From NCBI RefSeq assembly GCF_050948215.1, contig NW_027488878.1, positions 124,001-188,000 of the forward strand: DNA of 64,000 nucleotides, in the 5' to 3' direction. Under the pieces are notes generated by a model. That model saw only the letters and a list, made by a program, of their open reading frames with translations, was not told where the DNA came from and did no database searches. This document shows, piece by piece, positions 41,690 through 54,110 of the stretch (the stretch's first letter is position 1; each line of letters starts with the position of its first letter). Position numbers and translations under genes: made by a program. Source of the stretch: Halictus rubicundus. Its lineage: Eukaryota > Arthropoda > Insecta > Hymenoptera > Halictidae.

Positions 41690-42418
41690 GATCACAGACA
41701 CCCCTTAGATTCCCCTACCGAGTCGACCCACGTACTCAGATTTTTTAGGATCCGAAATTATTTGGTCACCCGGTATGCACGCTAATTTTCAACTTTCACC
41801 GATTCCGGCGTTCAGCGGCTCGTTGTAACGGTACGGGCGAGCACTTTACTTTCGTCTGGTCCGTTTCCCTAATTTCCGTAAAATAAGCCTGCTAATCGCT
41901 ATATCTCCGAAATGGGTGGGTGCAGAGCAAAAAAGTTTTCGGGGGGGAGAATAACTTCTCCTTTCCGACCCCCTTCGACTCGCCACCCTTCGAAATGGGC
42001 GGCCCTAAAATTTTATTGAGATCGGCCTATTTTTGTATTTTACCCGAGTTCTATCTCTTTCTCCTAAGACTTTATATCCGGTGTATAATTACTACTGGTT
42101 ATCCCTCTGCGGTTTTAACTCTTCTAGTTCCTACCTTACTTTAGGTAACACCGTCCGACCGACCCCTCACGTTGTGTGAACTTCTCGGCTTGGCCTTTCG
42201 GGTGTTCTCTATCCTCTCTTGTTCTATGTATTTTCTCTCTATCTCTCTCGTCACTTGACACTTGGAAATTCTAAACTGCTTTATAGTCCACTTGGTATTA
42301 ATCTATCGAGTGTAATTGTTCGTTTTCTAACACTGTTATTTCACCGGTTTTAATTATTTATTTATTTTTAAAATTTAATTGACATCTCTACTATTTTTAA
42401 AAACTTCTAGTCTTTTTC

Positions 42419-42435
42419 TATTTCTTTCTTTTCAG
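42419..42435 (+). promoter_or_regulatory. splice-acceptor-like polypyrimidine tract + CAG
   Basis: TATTTCTTTCTTTTCAG immediately precedes the 61-nt segment 42,436-42,496. It matches a strong metazoan 3' splice site. Functional use is unproven. Confidence 0.35.
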
Positions 42436-42496
42436 GTATATGCAGTTTTTCGGCACTCCCGTTTCCCGGATTTTGCTGGAAGTATCTTATTTTCAC
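42436..42496 (+). other. candidate 61-nt internal exon
   Basis: Bounded by an acceptor-like CAG (to 42,435) and GTAAGT (from 42,497). Reading from its second base it is open for 20 codons. It stays open across the candidate splice to 42,551, where the codon CAT is formed from C + AT, and ends at a TAG nine codons after that. The peptide (VYAVFRHSR...FFEIL) is not recognised. Since 42,379-42,582 is also open unspliced in this region, splicing is not required to explain an open frame. Confidence 0.25.
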
Positions 42497-42550
42497 GTAA
42501 GTGTACCCGATTTAATTTTAAGAGTTTAATCTTTTCTTTTTCTTTTTCAG
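42497..42550 (+). other. candidate 54-nt mini-intron
   Basis: Starts GTAAGT and ends TCTTTTTCTTTTTCAG, with TTTAAT branch-point-like strings between. It is at the short end of insect introns. If real, it implies a plus-strand transcript antisense to the poly(A) orientation of the island. Confidence 0.3.
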
Positions 42551-42622
42551 ATGTTCGCGTTTGGTTTTTCGAGATTCTATAGTTGATGATCTGCTATTTT
42601 CTTTCAAGTTATTTTCCTCTTA

Positions 42623-42662
42623 GGAGTTTATCCGCCCCTGAGGGGTTTTTAACCCGAACTCC
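42623..42662. other. nested inverted repeat (GGAGTT/AACTCC)
   Basis: GGAGTT (42,623-42,628) pairs with AACTCC (42,657-42,662). Inside, CCCC (42,635-42,638) faces GGGG (42,642-42,645) around TGA. It could form a two-tier hairpin. Confidence 0.4.
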
Positions 42663-42734
42663 GCGTGAATCGCGTCTTTATTCGCGTTTTGGCTTTATAG
42701 TCCTTTTGGTTTTGAATTTTCCACTCACTTTTTA

Positions 42735-42746
42735 CTTTTATATATA
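42735..42746 (-). promoter_or_regulatory. TATA-like box, minus strand
   Basis: TATATATAAAAG on the minus strand, about 118 bp inside the 5' end of the minus-strand insertion, directed toward its body. In AT-rich DNA such a string has a substantial chance rate. Confidence 0.25.
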
Positions 42747-42864
42747 CTCATACTTATTATTTCGAGTAAGAATAAATTAAAGTAAAACTCGCGAGTGCGG
42801 TTGAAATTTTCGCGTTTCTATGCTCTCTTACGATGTTAGCTCGGTGAGATTTCGATTCGCTCTC

Positions 42865-42880
42865 ATCCTCTATCCTATCC
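42865..42880 (+). repeat. candidate target-site duplication, right copy (16 bp)
   Basis: Same 16 bp as 40,927-40,942. The preceding base differs (C here, T on the left). Confidence 0.5.
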
Positions 42881-43019
42881 TATCCTCTATCCTATCCTCT
42901 ATCGTATCCTATCCTCTATCGTATCCTATCCTCTATCCTATCCTATCCTCTATCGTATCCTATCCTCTATCCTATCCTATCCTCTATCCTATCCTATTCT
43001 CTATCCTATCCTATCCTCT

Positions 43020-44460
43020 ATCCTATCTTATCCTCTATCCTATCCTATCCTCTATCCTATTCTATCCTCTATCCTAGCCAATCCTATATCCTATTCTCTA
43101 TCCTATCCTATCCTCTATCCTATCCTATCCTCTCTCCTATCCAATCCACTATCCTATCCTATCCTCTATCCTATCCTATACTCTATCCTATCCTATCATC
43201 TATCCTATCCTATCCTCTATCCTATCCTATCCTCTATCCTATACTATCCTCTATCGTATCCTATCCGCTATCCTATCCAATCCTATATCCTATTCTGTAT
43301 CCTATCCTATCCTCTACCCTATGCTATCCTCTATCCTATCCTATCCTGTATCATATCCTATCCTCTATCCTATCCAATCCTATATCCTATTCTCCATCCT
43401 ATCCTATCCTCTATCCTATCCTATCCTCTATCGTATCCTATCCTCTATCCTATCCTTTCCTATCCTCTATCCTATCCTATCGTCTATCATATCCTATCCT
43501 CTATCCTATCCTATCCTCTATCCTATTCTATCCTCTATCCTAGCCAATCCTATATCCTATTCTCTATCCTATCCTATAATCTATCGTATCCTATCCTCTA
43601 TCCTATCCAATCCACTATCCTATCCTATCCACTGTCCTATCCTATCCTCTATCATATCCTATCCTCTATCCTATCCTATCCAGTATCCTATCCTATCCTC
43701 TATCCTATCCTATCCTCTATCCTATCCTATCCTCTATACTATCCTCTCGTTTATACTATCCTATCCTCTATCCTATCCTATCCTCTATTCTATCCTATCC
43801 TCTATCCTATCCTATCCTCTAACCTATCCTATCCTCTACCGTATATTATCCTCTATCCTATCCTATCCTCTACCCTATCCTATCCTCTATCCTATCCTAT
43901 TCTCTATCCTATCCTATCCTCTATCCTATTCTATCCTCTATCCTATCCAATCCTATATTCTATTCTCTATCCTATCCTATCCTCTATCGTATCCTATCCT
44001 CTATCGTATCCTATCCTCTATCCTATCCTATCCTCTATCCTATCCTATCCTCTATCCTATCCTATCATCTATCCTATCCTATCCTCTATCCTATCCTATC
44101 GTTTATCCTTTCCTATCCTCTATCCTATCCTATCCTCTATCGTATCCTATCCTCTATCGTATCCTATCCTCTATCCTATCCTATCCTCTATCCTATCCTA
44201 TCCTCTATCCTATCCTCTATCCTATCCTATCGTTTATCCTATCCTATCCTCTATCCTATCCTATCCTCTAACATATCCTATCCGCTATCCTATCCTATCC
44301 TCTATCCTATTCTATCCTCCATCCTATCCAATCCTATATCCTATTCTCTATCCTATCCTATCCTCTATCGTATCCTATCCTCTATCCTATCCTATCCCCT
44401 ATCCTATCCTATCCTCTATCCTATCCTATCCTCTATCATATCCTATCCTCTATCCTATCC
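43020..44460 (+). repeat. 2.1-kb offset duplication, copy 1 (beside the island)
   Basis: TCCTATCTTA at 43,021/45,109 and TTCTGTATCC at 43,293/45,381 give 2,088 bp. CTCTCGTTTATAC at 43,744/45,849 gives 2,105, one extra 17-bp unit. The rare GTTTATAC and CAGTATCC variants are shared. The copy starts within about 160 bp of the island's right edge but does not include the island. Confidence 0.82.
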
Positions 44461-45107
44461 TATCCTCTATCCTATCCTATTCTCTATCCTATCCTATCCC
44501 CTATCCTATCCTATCCTCTATCCTATCCTATCCTCTATCCTATCCTATCCTCTATCCTATCATATCCTCTATCCTATCCTACCCTCTATCCTATCCTATC
44601 CACTATCCTATCGTACCCTCAAACCTGTCCTATCCTCTATCCTATCCTATCCTCTATCCTATCCTATTCTCTATCCTATCCTATCCTCTATCCTATCCTA
44701 TCCTCTATCCTATCCTCTATCCTATCCTATCCTATCCTCTATCCTATCCTATCCTCTATCCTATCCTCTATCCTATCCTATCCTATCCTCTACCCTATCC
44801 TATCCTCTATCCTATCCTATCGTTTATCCTATCCTATCCTCTATCCTATCCTATCCTCTAACATATCCTATCCGCTATCCTATCCTATCCTCTATCCTAT
44901 TCTATCCTCTATCCTATCCTATCCTATCCTCTATCCTATCCTATCCTCTATCATATCCTATCCTCTATCCTATCTTATCCTCTATCCTATCCTATCCTAT
45001 CCTCTATACTATCCTATCGTTTATCCTATCCTATCCTCTATCCTATCCTATCCTCTATCCTATCCTATCCTCTATCCTATCCTATTCTCTATCCTATCCT
45101 ATCCTCT

Positions 45108-46560
45108 ATCCTATCTTATCCTCTATCCTATCCTATCCTCTATCCTATTCTATCCTCTATCCTAGCCAATCCTATATCCTATTCTCTATCCTATCCTATC
45201 CTCTATCCTATCCTATCCTCTATCCTATCCAATCCACTATCCTATCCTATCCTCTATCCTATCCTATCCTCTATCCTATCCTATCATCTATCCTATCCTA
45301 TCCTCTATCCTATCCTATCCTCTATCCTATACTATCCTCTATCGTATCCTATCCGCTATCCTATCCAATCCTATATCCTATTCTGTATCCTATCCTATCC
45401 TCTACCCTATCCTATCCTCTATCCTATCCTATCCTGTATCATATCCTATCCTCTATCCTATCCAATCCTATATCCTATTCTCCATCCTATCCTATCCTCT
45501 ATCCTATCCTATCCTCTATCGTATCCTATCCTCTATCCTATCCTTTCCTATCCTCTATCCTATCCTATCGTCTATCATATCCTATCCTCTATCCTATCCT
45601 ATCCTCTATCCTATTCTATCCTCTATCCTAGCCAATCCTATATCCTATTCTCTATCCTATCCTATAATCTATCGTATCCTATCCTCTATCCTATCCAATC
45701 CACTATCCTATCCTATCCACTGTCCTATCCTATCCTCTATCATATCCTATCCTCTATCATATCCTATCCTCTATCCTATCCTATCCAGTATCCTATCCTA
45801 TCCTCTATCCTATCCTATCCTCTATCCTATCCTATCCTCTATACTATCCTCTCGTTTATACTATCCTATCCTCTATCCTATCCTATCCTCTATTCTATCC
45901 TATCCTCTATCCTATCCTATCCTCTAACCTATCCTATCCTCTACCGTATATTATCCTCTATCCTATCCTATCCTCTACCCTATCCTATCCTCTATCCTAT
46001 CCTATTCTCTATCCTATCCTATCCTCTATCCTATTCTATCCTCTATCCTATCCAATCCTATATTCTATTCTCTATCCTATCCTATCCTCTATCGTATCCT
46101 ATCCTCTATCGTATCCTATCCTCTATCCTATCCTATCCTCTATCCTATCCTATCCTCTATCCTATCCTATCATCTATCCTATCCTATCCTCTATCCTATC
46201 CTATCGTTTATCCTTTCCTATCCTCTATCCTATCCTATCCTCTATCGTATCCTATCCTCTATCGTACCCTATCCTCTATCCTATCCTATCCTCTATCCTA
46301 TCCTATCCTCTATCCTATCCTCTATCCTATCCTATCGTTTATCCTATCCTATCCTCTATCCTACCCTATCCTCTAACATATCCTATCCGCTATCCTATCC
46401 TATCCTCTATCCTATTCTATCCTCCATCCTATCCAATCCTATATCCTATTCTCTATCCTATCCTATCCTCTATCGTATCCTATCCTCTATCCTATCCTAT
46501 CCCCTATCCTATCCTATCCTCTATCCTATCCTATCCTCTATCATATCCTATCCTCTATCC
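45108..46560 (+). repeat. 2.1-kb offset duplication, copy 2
   Basis: Partner of 43,020-44,460. It has one extra 17-bp TATCA unit near 45,745 that accounts for the offset change. Confidence 0.82.
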
Positions 46561-47887
46561 TATCCAATCCACTATCCTATCCTATCCTCTATCCTATCCT
46601 ATCCTCTATCCTATCCTATCCTCTATCCTATTCTATCCTCTATCATATCCTATCCTCTATCCTATCCAATCCTATATCCTATCCTCTATCCTATCCTATC
46701 CTCTATCCTATCATATCCTCTATCCTATCCTATCCTCTATCCTATCCTATCCTCTATCCTATCCTATCCTCTATCCTATCCTATCCTCTATCCTATCCTA
46801 TCCTCTATCCTATCCTATCCTCTATCCTATCCTATCCTCTATCCTATCCTATCCTCTATCCTATCCTATCCTCTATCCTATCCTATCGTTTATCCTATCC
46901 TATCCTCTATCCTATCCTATCCTCTAACATATCCTATCCGCTATGCTATCCTATTCTCTATCCTATTCTATCCTCTATCCTATCCAATCCTATATCCTAT
47001 TCTCTATCCTATCCTATCCTCTATCGTATCCTATCCTCTATCCTATCCTATCGTCTATCCTATCCTATCCTCTATCCTATCCTATCCTCTATCATATCCT
47101 ATCCTCTATCCTATCCTATCTTCTATCCTATTCTATCCTCTATCCTATCCAATCCTATATCCTGTTCTCTATCCTATCCTATCCTCTATCGTATCCTATC
47201 CTCTATCCTATCCAATCCTATATCGTATCCTCTATCCTATCCTATCCTCAACCTATCCTATCCTCTATCCTATCCTATCCTCTATCCTATTCTATCCTCT
47301 ATCCTATCCAATCCTATATCCTATCCTCTATCCTATCCTATCCTCTATCGTATCCTATCCTCTATCCTATCCTATCCTCTTTCCTATCCTATCCTCTATC
47401 CTATCCTATCCTCTATCATATCCTATCCTCTATCCTATCCTATCCTCTATCCTATCCTATCGTTTATCCTTTCCTATCCTCTATCCTATCCTATCCTCTA
47501 TCGTATCCTATCCTCTATCCTATCCTATCCTCTATCCTACCCTCTATCCTATCCTATCCTCTATCCTATCCTATCCTCTATCCTATCCTATCCACTATTC
47601 TATCCTATCCTCTATCCTATCCTATCCTCTATCCTATCCTATCCGCTATCCTATCCTATCCTCTATACTATCCTATCCTCTATCCTATCCTATCCTCAAT
47701 TGTATCCTATCCCCTATCCTATCCTATCCTCTATACTATCCTATCCGATATCCTATCCAATCCTATATCCTATCAAATCCTATATCCTATTCTCTATCCT
47801 ATCCTATCCTCTACCCTATCCTATCCTCTATCCTATCCTATTCTCTATCCTATCCTATCCTGTATCATATCCTATCCTCTATCCTAT

Positions 47888-50800
47888 CCAATCCTATATC
47901 CTATTCTCCATCCTATCCTATCCTCTATCCTATCCTATCCTCTATCGTATATTATCCTCTATCCTATCCTATCCTCTACCCTATCCTATCCTCTATCCTA
48001 TCCTATCCTCTATCCTATCCTATTCTCTATCCTATCCTATCCTCTATCCTATCCTATTCTCTATCCTATCCTATCCTGTATCCTATCCTATCCTCTATCC
48101 TATCCTATCCTCTATCCTATTCTACCCTCTATCCTATTCTATCCTCTATCCTAGCCAATCCTATATCCTATTCTCTATCCTATCCTATCCTCTATCCTAT
48201 CCTATCCTCTATCCTATCCAATCCACTATCCTATCCTATCCTCTATCCTCTATCCTATCCTCTATTGTATCCTATCCTCTATCCTATCCTATCCTCTATC
48301 CTATCCTATCCGCTATCCTATCCAATCCTATATCCTATTCTCTATCCTATCCTATCCTCTACCCTATCCTATCCTCTATCCTATCCTATTCTCTATCCTA
48401 TCCTATCCTGTATCATATCCTATCCTCTATCCTATCCAATCCTATATCCTATTCTCCATCCTATCCTATCCTCTATCCTATCCTATCCTCTATCGTATCC
48501 TATCCTCTATGCTATCCTTTCCTATCCTCTATCCTATCCTATCGTCTATCATATCCTATCCTCTATCCTATCCTATCCTCTATCCTATTCTATCCTCTAT
48601 CCTAGCCAATCCTATATCCTATTCTCTATCCTATCCTATCCTCTATCGTATCCTATCCTCTATCCTATCCTATCCTCTATCCTATCCTATTCTCTATCCT
48701 ATCCTATCCTCTATCCTATCCTATCCTCTATCCTATCCTCTATCCTATCCTATCCTCTATCGTATCCTATCCTCTATCCTATCCTATCCCCTATCCTATC
48801 CTATCCTCTATCCTATCCTATCCTCTATCATATCCTATCCTCTATCCTATCCTATCCTCTATCCTATCCTATTCTCTATCCTATCCTATCCCCTATCCTA
48901 TCCTATCCTCTATCCTATCCTATCCTCTATCCTATCCTATCCTCTATCCTATCATATCCTCTATCCTATCCTACCCTCTATCCTATCCTATCCACTATCC
49001 TATCGTACCCTCAATCCTATCCTATCCTCTATCCTATCCTATCCTCTATCCTATCCTATTCTCTATCCTATCCTATCCTCTATCCTATCCTATCCTCTAT
49101 CCTATCCTCTATCCTATCCTATCCTATCCTCTATCCTATCCTATCCTCTATCCTATCCTCTATCCTATCCTATCCTATCCTCTATCCTATCCTATCCTCT
49201 ATCCTATCCTATCGTTTATCCTATCCTATCCTCTATCCTATCCTATCCTCTAACATATCCTATCCTCTATCCTATCCTATCCTCTATCCTATCCTATCCT
49301 CTATCCTATCCTCTATCCTATCCTATCCTCTATCCTATCCTATCCTCTATCCTATCCTATCCTATCCTCTATCCTATCCTATCCTCTATCCTATCCTATC
49401 CTCTATCGTATCCTATCCTCTATCCTATCCTATCCTCTATCCTATCCTATCCGATATCCTATCCAATCCTATATCCTATTCTCTATCCTATCCTATTCTC
49501 TATCCTATCCTATCCTGTATCATATCCTATCCTCTATCCTATCCAATCCTATATCCTATTCTCCATCCTATCCTATCCTCTATCTTATCCTATCCTCTAT
49601 CGTATATTATCCTCTATCCTATCCTATCCTCTACCCTATCCTATCCTCTATCCTATCCTATCCTCTATCCTATCCTATTCTCTATCCTATCCTATCCTCT
49701 ATCCTATCCTATTCTCTATCCTATCCTATCCTCTATCCTATCCTATCCTCTATCCTATCCTATCCTCTATCCTATTCTACCCTCTATCCTATTCTATCCT
49801 CTATCCTAGCCAATCCTATATCCTATTCTCTATCCTATCCTATCCTCTATCCTATCCTATCCTCTATCCTATCCAATCCACTATCCTATCCTATCCTCTA
49901 TCCTCTATCCTATCCTCTATCCTATCCTATCCTCTATCCTATCCTATCCTCTATCCTATCCTATCCGCTATCCTATCCAATCCTATATCCTATTCTCTAT
50001 CCTATCCTATCCTCTACCCTATCCTATCCTCTATCCTATCCTATTCTCTATCCTATCCTATCCTGTATCATATCCTATTCTCTATCCTATCCAATCCTAT
50101 ATCCTATTCTCCATCCTATCCTATCCTCTATCCTATCCTATCCCCTATCGTATCCTATCCTCTATCCTATCCTTTCCTATCCTATCCTATCGTCTATCAT
50201 ATCCTATCCTCTATCCTATCCTATCCTCTATCCTATTCTATCCTCTATCCTAGCCAATCCTATATCCTATTCTCTATCGTATCCTATAATCTATCGTATC
50301 CTATCCTCTATCCTATCCAATCCACTATCCTATCCTATCCACTATCCTATCCTATCCTCTATCCTATCCTATCCTCTATCATATCCTATCCACTATCCTA
50401 TCCTATCCTATCCTCTATCCTATCCTATCCTCTATACTATCCTATCGTTTATCCTATCCTATCCTCTATCCTATCCTATCCTCTATCCTATCCTATCCTC
50501 TATCCTATCCTATCCTATCCTCTATCCTATCCTATCCTCTAACCTATCCTATCCTCTATCATATCCTATCCTCTATCCTATCTTATCCTCTATCCTATCC
50601 TATCCTATCCTCTATACTATCCTATCGTTTATCCTATCCTATCCTCTATCCTATCCTATCCTCTATCCTATCCTATCCTCTATCCCATCCTATCCTCTAT
50701 CCTATCCTATCCTCTATCCTATCCTATCCTCTATCCTATCCTATCCTCTATCCTATCCTATCCTCTACCGTATATTATCCTCTATCCTATCCTATCCTCT

Positions 50801-51723
50801 ACCCTATCCTATCCTCTATCCTATCCTATCCTCTATCCTATCCTATTCTCTATCCTATCCTATCCTCTATCCTATCCTATTCTCTATCCTATCCTATCCT
50901 CTATCCTATCCTATCCTCTATCCTATCCTATCCTCTATCCTATTCTACCCTCTATCCTATTCTATCCTCTATCCTATCCTATCCTCTACCGTATATTATC
51001 CTCTATCCTATCCTATCCTCTACCCTATCCTATCCTCTATCCTATCCTATCCTCTATCCTATCCTATCCTCTATCCTATCCTATCCTCTATCATATCCTA
51101 TCCACTATCCTATCCTATCCTATCCTCTATCCTATCCTATCCTCTATACTATCCTATCGTTTATCCTATCCTATCCTCTATCCTATCCTATCCTCTATCC
51201 TATCCTATCCTCTATCCTATCCTATCCTATCCTCTATCCTATCCTATCCTCTAACCTATCCTATCCTCTATCATATCCTATCCTCTATCCTATCTTATCC
51301 TCTATCCTATCCTATCCTATCCTCTATACTATCCTATCGTTTATCCTATCCTATCCTCTATCCTATCCTATCCTCTATCGTATCCTATCCTCTATCCCAT
51401 CCTATCCTCTATCCTATCCTATCCTCTATCCTATCCTATCCTCTATCCTATCCTATCCTCTATCCTATCCTATCCTCTACCGTATATTATCCTCTATCCT
51501 ATCCTATCCTCTACCCTATCCTATCCTCTATCCTATCCTATCCTCTATCCTATCCTATTCTCTATCCTATCCTATCCTCTATCCTATCCTATTCTCTATC
51601 CTATCCTATCCTCTATCCTATCCTATCCTCTATCCTATCCTATCCTCTATCCTATTCTACCCTCTATCCTATTCTATCCTCTATCCTATCCTATCCTCTA
51701 CCGTATATTATCCTCTATCCTAT
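47888..51723 (+). repeat. 12,277-bp offset segmental duplication, left copy
   Basis: Identical in layout to 60,165-64,000. Every marker tested sits at exactly 12,277 bp: TCTATCGTATATT 47,941/60,218 and 49,596/61,873, ACCGTATATT 50,767/63,044, 50,988/63,265, 51,479/63,756 and 51,700/63,977. There is no net indel across more than 3.8 kb. I saw only a handful of substitutions, for example TTGTATCC here at about 48,267 versus TCCTATCC. Both copies yield a 677-codon repeat frame differing at very few residues. Confidence 0.93.
49878..51000 (+). repeat. 2.5-kb offset duplication, left copy (partner 52,399-53,528)
   Basis: CCACTATCC at 49,878/52,399 and CCGC at 49,965/52,486 give 2,521 bp. AATCTATCG at 50,288/52,816, ACCGTATATT at 50,767/53,295 and 50,988/53,516 give 2,528 bp. 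The 7-bp step is a TC plus one pentamer missing from this copy near 50,175. Confidence 0.85.
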
Positions 51724-54110
51724 CCTATCCTCTACCCTATCCTATCCTCTATCCTATCCTATCCTCTATCCTATCCTATCCTCTATCCTATCCTATCCTC
51801 TATCATATCCTATCCACTATCCTATCCTATCCTATCCTCTATCCTATCCTATCCTCTATACTATCCTATCGTTTATCCTATCCTATCCTCTATCCTATCC
51901 TATCCTCTATCCTATCCTATCCTCTATCCTATCCTATCCTCTATCCTATCCTATCCTCTATCCTATCCTATCCTCTATCCTATCCTATCCTCTACCGTAT
52001 ATTATCCTCTATCCTATCCTATCCTCTACCCTATCCTATCCTCTATCCTATCCTATCCTCTATCCTATCCTATTCTCTATCCTATTCTATCCTCTATCCT
52101 AGCCAATCCTATATCCTATTCTCTATCCTATCCTATCCTCTATCCTATCCTATCCTCTATCCTATCCAATCCACTATCCTATCCTATCCTCTATCCTCTA
52201 TCCTATCCTCTATCCTATCCTATCCTATCCTCTATACTATCCTATCGTTTATCCTATCCTATCCTCTATCCTATCCTATCCTCTATCCTATCCTATCCTC
52301 TATCCCATCCTATCCTCTATCCTATCCTATCCTCTATCCTATCCTATCCTCTATCCTATCCTATCCTCTATCCTATCCTATCCTCTATCCTATCCAATCC
52401 ACTATCCTATCCTATCCTCTATCCTCTATCCTATCCTCTATCCTATCCTATCCTCTATCCTATCCTATCCTCTATCCTATCCTATCCGCTATCCTATCCA
52501 ATCCTATATCCTATTCTCTATCCTATCCTATCCTCTACCCTATCCTATCCTCTATCCTATCCTATTCTCTATCCTATCCTATCCTGTATCATATCCTATT
52601 CTCTATCCTATCCAATCCTATATCCTATTCTCCATCCTATCCTATCCTCTATCCTATCCTATCCTCTATCGTATCCTATCCTCTATCCTATCCTTTCCTA
52701 TCCTCTATCCTATCCTATCGTCTATCATATCCTATCCTCTATCCTATCCTATCCTCTATCCTATTCTATCCTCTATCCTAGCCAATCCTATATCCTATTC
52801 TCTATCCTATCCTATAATCTATCGTATCCTATCCTCTATCCTATCCAATCCACTATGCTATTATATCCACTATCCTATCCTATCCTCTATCCTATCCTAT
52901 CCTCTATCATATCCTATCCACTATCCTATCCTATCATATCCTCTATCCTATCCTATCCTCTATACTATCCTATCGTTTATCCTATCCTATCCTCTATCCT
53001 ATCCTATCCTCTATCCTATCCTATCCTCTATCCTATCCTATCCTATCCTCTATCCTATCCTATCCTCTAACCTATCCTATCCTCTATCATATCCTATCCT
53101 CTATCCTATCTTATCCTCTATCCTATCCTATCCTATCCTCTATACTATCCTATCGTTTATCCTATCCTATCCTCTATCCTATCCTATCCTCTATCCTATC
53201 CTATCCTCTATCCCATCCTATCCTCTATCCTATCCTATCCTCTATCCTATCCTATCCTCTATCCTATCCTATCCTCTATCCTATCCTATCCTTTACCGTA
53301 TATTATCCTCTATCCTATCCTATCCTCTACCCTATCCTATCCTCTATCCTATCCTATCCTCTATCCTATCCTATTCTCTATCCTATCCTATCCTCTATCC
53401 TATCCTATTCTCTATCCTATCCTATCCTCTATCCTATCCTATCCTCTATCCTATCCTATCCTCTATCCTATTCTACCCTCTATCCTATTCTATCCTCTAT
53501 CCTATCCTATCCTCTACCGTATATTATCCTCTATCCTATCCTATCCTCTACCCTATCCTATCCTCTATCCTATCCTATCCTCTATCCTATCCTATCCTCT
53601 ATCCTATCCTATCCTCTATCATATCCTATCCACTATCCTATCCTATCCTATCCTCTATCCTATCCTATCCTCTATACTATCCTATCGTTTATCCTATCCT
53701 ATCCTCGATCCTATCCTATCCTCTATCCTATCCTATCCTCTATCCTATCCTATCCTCTACCGTATATTATCCTCTATCCTATCCTATCCTCTACCCTATC
53801 CTATCCTCTATCCTATCCTATCCTCTATCCTATCCTATCCTCTATCCTATCCTATCCTCTATCATATCCTATCCACTATCCTATCCTATCCTATCCTCTA
53901 TCCTATCCTATCCTCTATACTATCCTATCGTTTATCCTATCCTATCCTCTATCCTATCCTATCCTCTATCCTATCCTATCCTCTATCCTATCCTATCCTC
54001 TATCCTATCCTATCCTCTATCCTATCCTATCCTCTACCGTATATTATCCTCTATCCTATCCTATCCTCTACCCTATCCTATCCTCTATCCTATCCTATCC
54101 TCTATCCTAT
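50767..54110 (+). repeat. 712-bp HOR with 221-bp internal spacing
   Basis: ACCGTATATT marks lie at 50,767, 50,988, 51,479, 51,700, 51,994, 53,295, 53,516, 53,759 and 54,036. Pairs are 221 bp apart (50,767/50,988; 51,479/51,700; 53,295/53,516) and pair starts are 712 bp apart in the first two. The same 712/221 pattern recurs at 63,044-63,977 through the 12,277-bp duplication. Confidence 0.85.
52399..53528 (+). repeat. 2.5-kb offset duplication, right copy
   Basis: Partner of 49,878-51,000. It carries the extra 7 bp near 52,700 and private changes such as CTATGCTATTATATCC at about 52,854 and CTTTACCG at about 53,291. Confidence 0.85.

Larger units (their letters stand above)
40943..42864 (-). 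mobile_element. poly(A)-tailed insertion of unknown family, ~1.9 kb
   Basis: A single AT-rich island has replaced the array cleanly. On the minus strand it ends in 25 A (T25 at 40,943-40,967), and the flanks share 16-17 bp, both as expected of a retrotransposed sequence. No reverse transcriptase, transposase or other domain is recognisable. The plus-strand open frames of 60-85 codons (41,566-41,748; 41,920-42,144; 42,379-42,582; 42,583-42,780; and 42,820-43,077, which runs into the array) have no recognisable family, and I see no substantial minus-strand frame. It could be the 3' UTR of a 5'-truncated LINE, a non-autonomous element, or a retrocopy of a noncoding transcript. No AATAAA precedes the tail on the minus strand. 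Composition changes along it, so it may be composite. Confidence 0.6.
42170..42864 (+). other. pyrimidine-rich part of the second insertion with intron-like signals
   Basis: The plus strand here has repeated polypyrimidine tracts ending in AG and one GTAAGT. Coding potential is weak. On the minus strand the same region is the 5' end of the inserted sequence, and it contains a TATA-like string at 42,735-42,746. No known element is recognised. Confidence 0.4.

Noticed and set aside
41566..42144. Short plus-strand frames of 60 and 74 codons in the second island
   Set aside because: Length expected by chance, low-complexity or P/S-rich composition, no family recognised.
42771..42776. AATAAA polyadenylation signal on the plus strand
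   Set aside because: It is in AT-rich DNA with no supporting transcript structure and is opposite to the poly(A) orientation.
40943..42864. LTR retrotransposon or DNA transposon
   Set aside because: No terminal direct or inverted repeats are visible at the two edges, whereas poly(T) at one edge and a shared flank fit retroposition better.
42583..43077. 65-codon frame and an 85-codon frame crossing from island into array
   Set aside because: The second is mostly satellite; the first has no recognisable family and overlaps acceptor-like tracts.
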